Below are positions 4,974 to 6,752 of a stretch of DNA of 6,752 nucleotides, one piece after another. A model generated the notes under the pieces. The model was not told the DNA's origin. It searched no databases and saw nothing but the letters and a program-made list of their open reading frames with translations. Positions within the stretch are counted from its first letter, which is position 1. Each line of letters opens with the position of its first letter. The position numbers and the translations under genes were made by a program. The stretch is taken from assembly GCA_002748015.1 (NCBI GenBank), contig PDRH01000080.1, positions 1-6,752 of the forward strand. The letters are read 5' to 3'. The stretch is from Bacteroidota bacterium. Lineage in GTDB: Bacteria; Bacteroidota; Bacteroidia; Bacteroidales; CAJPTX01.

Positions 4974-6752
4974 CCTCAACAACGTTACGTTACCTCTCTT
5001 ATCAAATACGGTGCCATTGAAATAATGACCCGTTGCACGCCAAGCATAAACGCCCATAGCACAACCACCACCCATCACCTTACGCTTACGAGTACCATCC
5101 CATCCACGTTTTATATCCCGTGTCTCGAACACCAGGCTACCCCACCTATCGAAAATCATCAGGTGGTAGTCGCTCACACCACGATAATCCGGATAGAAAA
5201 TCGTGCAGAAATCCTCAGGGCTTAAATCCCCATAGTAGCCATCATTCATACCGCTCAGCGGAGGGCTAAACACATTCGGGAACTTTATCCACCCGGCAGG
5301 AAGTACAGTTACCGCTTTCTCTATCCGAAGCTCATCCGCACAGCCCATGGCCGACTCCACGTGCAACGATACGTCAAACTCACCAGCACGCTCATACTCC
5401 TTCACAGGAGAAACCTCCTCGGAGGTCGTACCATCACCAAAGTCCCAGAAGTACTTCGTCCCCTCACCCAAGGGCGAACCATCCCAATCGGTACTACCAT
5501 TCTGCGCCTTTACCCGCGCCTTAGGCAGCATAACCTGCTTGGGAGCCATCTCAAACTTTACCAAGGGCTTACCGTGAGCCACATACACACCGTAGGCCGT
5601 AGCATGTCCACCTTCACCCCTCGCCGTCAAGGTTACCTGGTAGATCCCCGGCTCATAGTAGGTATGCACCGGGTCTGGCTCGGTCGATTTATCACCATCA
5701 TCCCCGAAGTCCCACTCGAACTCCATATCCTTCTTGTACTCCGTCGTATTCTGCAGCACCACCTGGAAGGGCGCACATGCCTCGGACCGGAGCGCGGTGA
5801 AGGAAGGGGTTGGAATCGGCGGCATGATGTACGCATAATCCGTCATCGTCCCCTTACACTCCGGATGCTCCGTATTGAACGCCGAGAGCGTTATCGTATA
5901 CGCATAGTCCCAGTCCCGCAGCGCCCACTGCTCATAAACATAGGGCGTACTCGTCGGGGTCTGCCCCTTCGACACATTACCATCACCATACGTCCAGTCA
6001 AACTCCCACTTGCTGGACATCGGGTCGGTTGTATTCACTATACGAACCTCGTTGTTCGGCCACGTCTGCTTGTAGGGATCAAGCGTAAACTCCGGAACTG
6101 GCGTTGCGTAAACCGTTACCTTTTTCACTTCCGATTCTGCCCAGCAACCCTTAGAGTTCTTCGCCTTCAGCTTGACATTATAGGTCTGGTCAGTAATCTC
6201 ACGGTTGACGTACCTATGGAAGCGCACCGCCTCGCCAGAGGGCTTTATCTCAGCACCAGGCTCTCCGTCCCCAAAGTCCCAGTAGAACTCATGCGCCCCC
6301 ACAGCCTTGCTCTCGAATAGAACGTCAAATGGACTACATCCCTCCTTTTTACCCGTCTTATTCCCAGAAGCATCGGTCTGCGAGTACTCAAAGTCCACAT
6401 CCAAACCCGGGAAGACCGTAACCGTCGTTTTATCCTCATCCTTACATCCCTTATCGCTCTCAGCCGTCAGGCTTATAACGTACGGCTTATCCTCATCCAG
6501 GGTGTTGTAGTACGTATGATCTATCGGTGCTAGAGTCGTCTGGTTTGCCGTTTGTCCATCGCCCAAGTCGTAGGTGTAGGTTAGGTTCTTGCCCCGGCTC
6601 TCATTGGCAACAACCACCTCCAGATCTGGACAACCGGACTGTCGCTTCTGATCCGGATCATCCTTAGCATAGGCTCTAACCTTTGCGATGGGCTTAGGCC
6701 AAACGGTAACATCATGGGAGACCGTCCCCTCGCAACCGTGCAAAGAGCGCGC
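4971..6752 (-). CDS. Multi-PKD-domain surface protein with T9SS type B sorting domain (5' end beyond window)
   Basis: This is a secreted, probably surface-anchored protein whose PKD beta-sandwich domains suggest adhesion or a structural filament. The frame is open to the window edge, so the true start lies outside; a TTG at 6743 is only an internal leucine. Counting from that codon, five PKD domains follow: about 16-112 (YDLGDG), 113-213 (WDFGDG), 214-308 (TYGDG), 309-390 (WDFGDDG) and 391-482 (WDFGDG). The first residues (GCEGTVSHDVTVWPKP) look like the end of a sixth. Domains 1 and 2 have Cys pairs (38/100 and 136/200) placed to form disulphides. Residues 486-590 are the sorting domain. No catalytic domain is visible in this part. 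The gene is followed by a coupled PorP/SprF gene, the arrangement seen for SprB-like adhesins. The ligand and specific role cannot be read from the sequence. Confidence 0.95.
   Translation of the reverse strand, partial: ARSLHGCEGTVSHDVTVWPKPIAKVRAYAKDDPDQKRQSGCPDLEVVVANESRGKNLTYTYDLGDGQTANQTTLAPIDHTYYNTLDEDKPYVISLTAESDKGCKDEDKTTVTVFPGLDVDFEYSQTDASGNKTGKKEGCSPFDVLFESKAVGAHEFYWDFGDGEPGAEIKPSGEAVRFHRYVNREITDQTYNVKLKAKNSKGCWAESEVKKVTVYATPVPEFTLDPYKQTWPNNEVRIVNTTDPMSSKWEFDWTYGDGNVSKGQTPTSTPYVYEQWALRDWDYAYTITLSAFNTEHPECKGTMTDYAYIMPPIPTPSFTALRSEACAPFQVVLQNTTEYKKDMEFEWDFGDDGDKSTEPDPVHTYYEPGIYQVTLTARGEGGHATAYGVYVAHGKPLVKFEMAPKQVMLPKARVKAQNGSTDWDGSPLGEGTKYFWDFGDGTTSEEVSPVKEYERAGEFDVSLHVESAMGCADELRIEKAVTVLPAGWIKFPNVFSPPLSGMNDGYYGDLSPEDFCTIFYPDYRGVSDYHLMIFDRWGSLVFETRDIKRGWDGTRKRKVMGGGCAMGVYAWRATGHYFNGTVFDKRGNVTLLR
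4974..5288 (-). other. T9SS type B C-terminal sorting domain (gliding-motility-associated CTD type)
   Basis: The final 105 residues of the PKD protein show the hallmarks of this export signal: FPNVFSPP at the start, HLMIFDRWGSLVFET in the middle, then DIKRGWDGTR, VYAWRATG and the terminal GNVTLLR. The NGDG loop usual in flavobacterial members is replaced by PLSGMNDGYYGD, and FYPDYRGVSDY is present. This is the form I associate with Bacteroidales proteins. Such domains direct passage through the type IX translocon and generally need a PorP/SprF-family helper, here encoded next door. Confidence 0.9.
5298..6698 (-). repeat. Five tandem PKD domains
   Basis: Domain coordinates are about 6698-6408, 6407-6105, 6104-5820, 5819-5574 and 5573-5298. 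Each has a GDG-type turn followed by a Tyr-containing strand and a closing V-x-V strand. They are strongly diverged from each other: turns read LGDG, FGDG, YGDG, FGDDGD and FGDG, and the opening Cys is lost in domains 3 and 5. These are therefore old repeats, not a recent expansion. Boundaries are estimated by eye. Confidence 0.85.

Noticed and set aside
5361..6320. A 319-codon open frame on the plus strand opposite the PKD protein
   Set aside because: The minus-strand frame has clear PKD motifs and a sorting domain. The antisense product is Arg/Leu/His-rich without domain features, a typical shadow.
6741..6743. TTG as the start codon of the PKD protein
   Set aside because: The frame continues to the window edge (Ala-Arg-Ser before it) and the sequence there already looks like the end of a PKD domain, so the gene simply begins outside the window.

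Overview
The window looks like part of a Bacteroidota chromosome, most likely order Bacteroidales (a Porphyromonas-like relative is plausible, but no species can be named). The evidence is a PKD-repeat protein with a type B type IX secretion (T9SS) sorting domain, a PorP/SprF-family protein directly after it, Bacteroides-like ClpP, EF-P and phosphatidylserine decarboxylase sequences, and a TAnnTTTG-type promoter box. Every real gene lies on the minus strand, so reading order runs from high to low coordinates. Both end genes are cut by the window edges. There is no rRNA, tRNA, insertion sequence or CRISPR array, and no gene-free stretch longer than about 130 bases.

Region 1 (6752 to 3973) is a surface-export pair. 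It holds the 3' part of a large secreted protein with at least five PKD domains and a C-terminal T9SS type B sorting domain, then a PorP/SprF-family outer-membrane protein. The two are joined by a TAATG stop/start overlap, a layout that recalls sprB-sprF of gliding Bacteroidota. The PorP-like protein is probably the dedicated partner for exporting or anchoring the PKD protein.

Region 2 (3845 to 3249) is a lone ECF-type sigma factor, separated from its upstream neighbour by 127 bases and with no anti-sigma gene beside it in this window.

Region 3 (about 3214 to 1) is a housekeeping cluster: psd (phosphatidylserine decarboxylase), tig (trigger factor), clpP (Clp protease subunit) and the first 27 codons of efp (elongation factor P). 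A good Bacteroidota promoter followed by a perfect 16-base palindrome lies before psd. Spacing after it is 73, 4 and 19 bases, so tig-clpP-efp is very likely one transcript, possibly together with psd. Three of these genes act in protein birth and quality control: folding at the ribosome exit, proteolysis, and relief of stalling at prolines.

The points most worth a second look are the long Lys/Ala/Thr repeat tail on trigger factor, whose last codons also form a strong Shine-Dalgarno sequence for clpP; the palindrome at the presumed psd transcription start; efp where clpX is usually found; and TAG as the stop codon of five of the six complete gene ends. No wholly new system is evident. The PKD/PorP pair is a recognisable type with an unidentified specific role.
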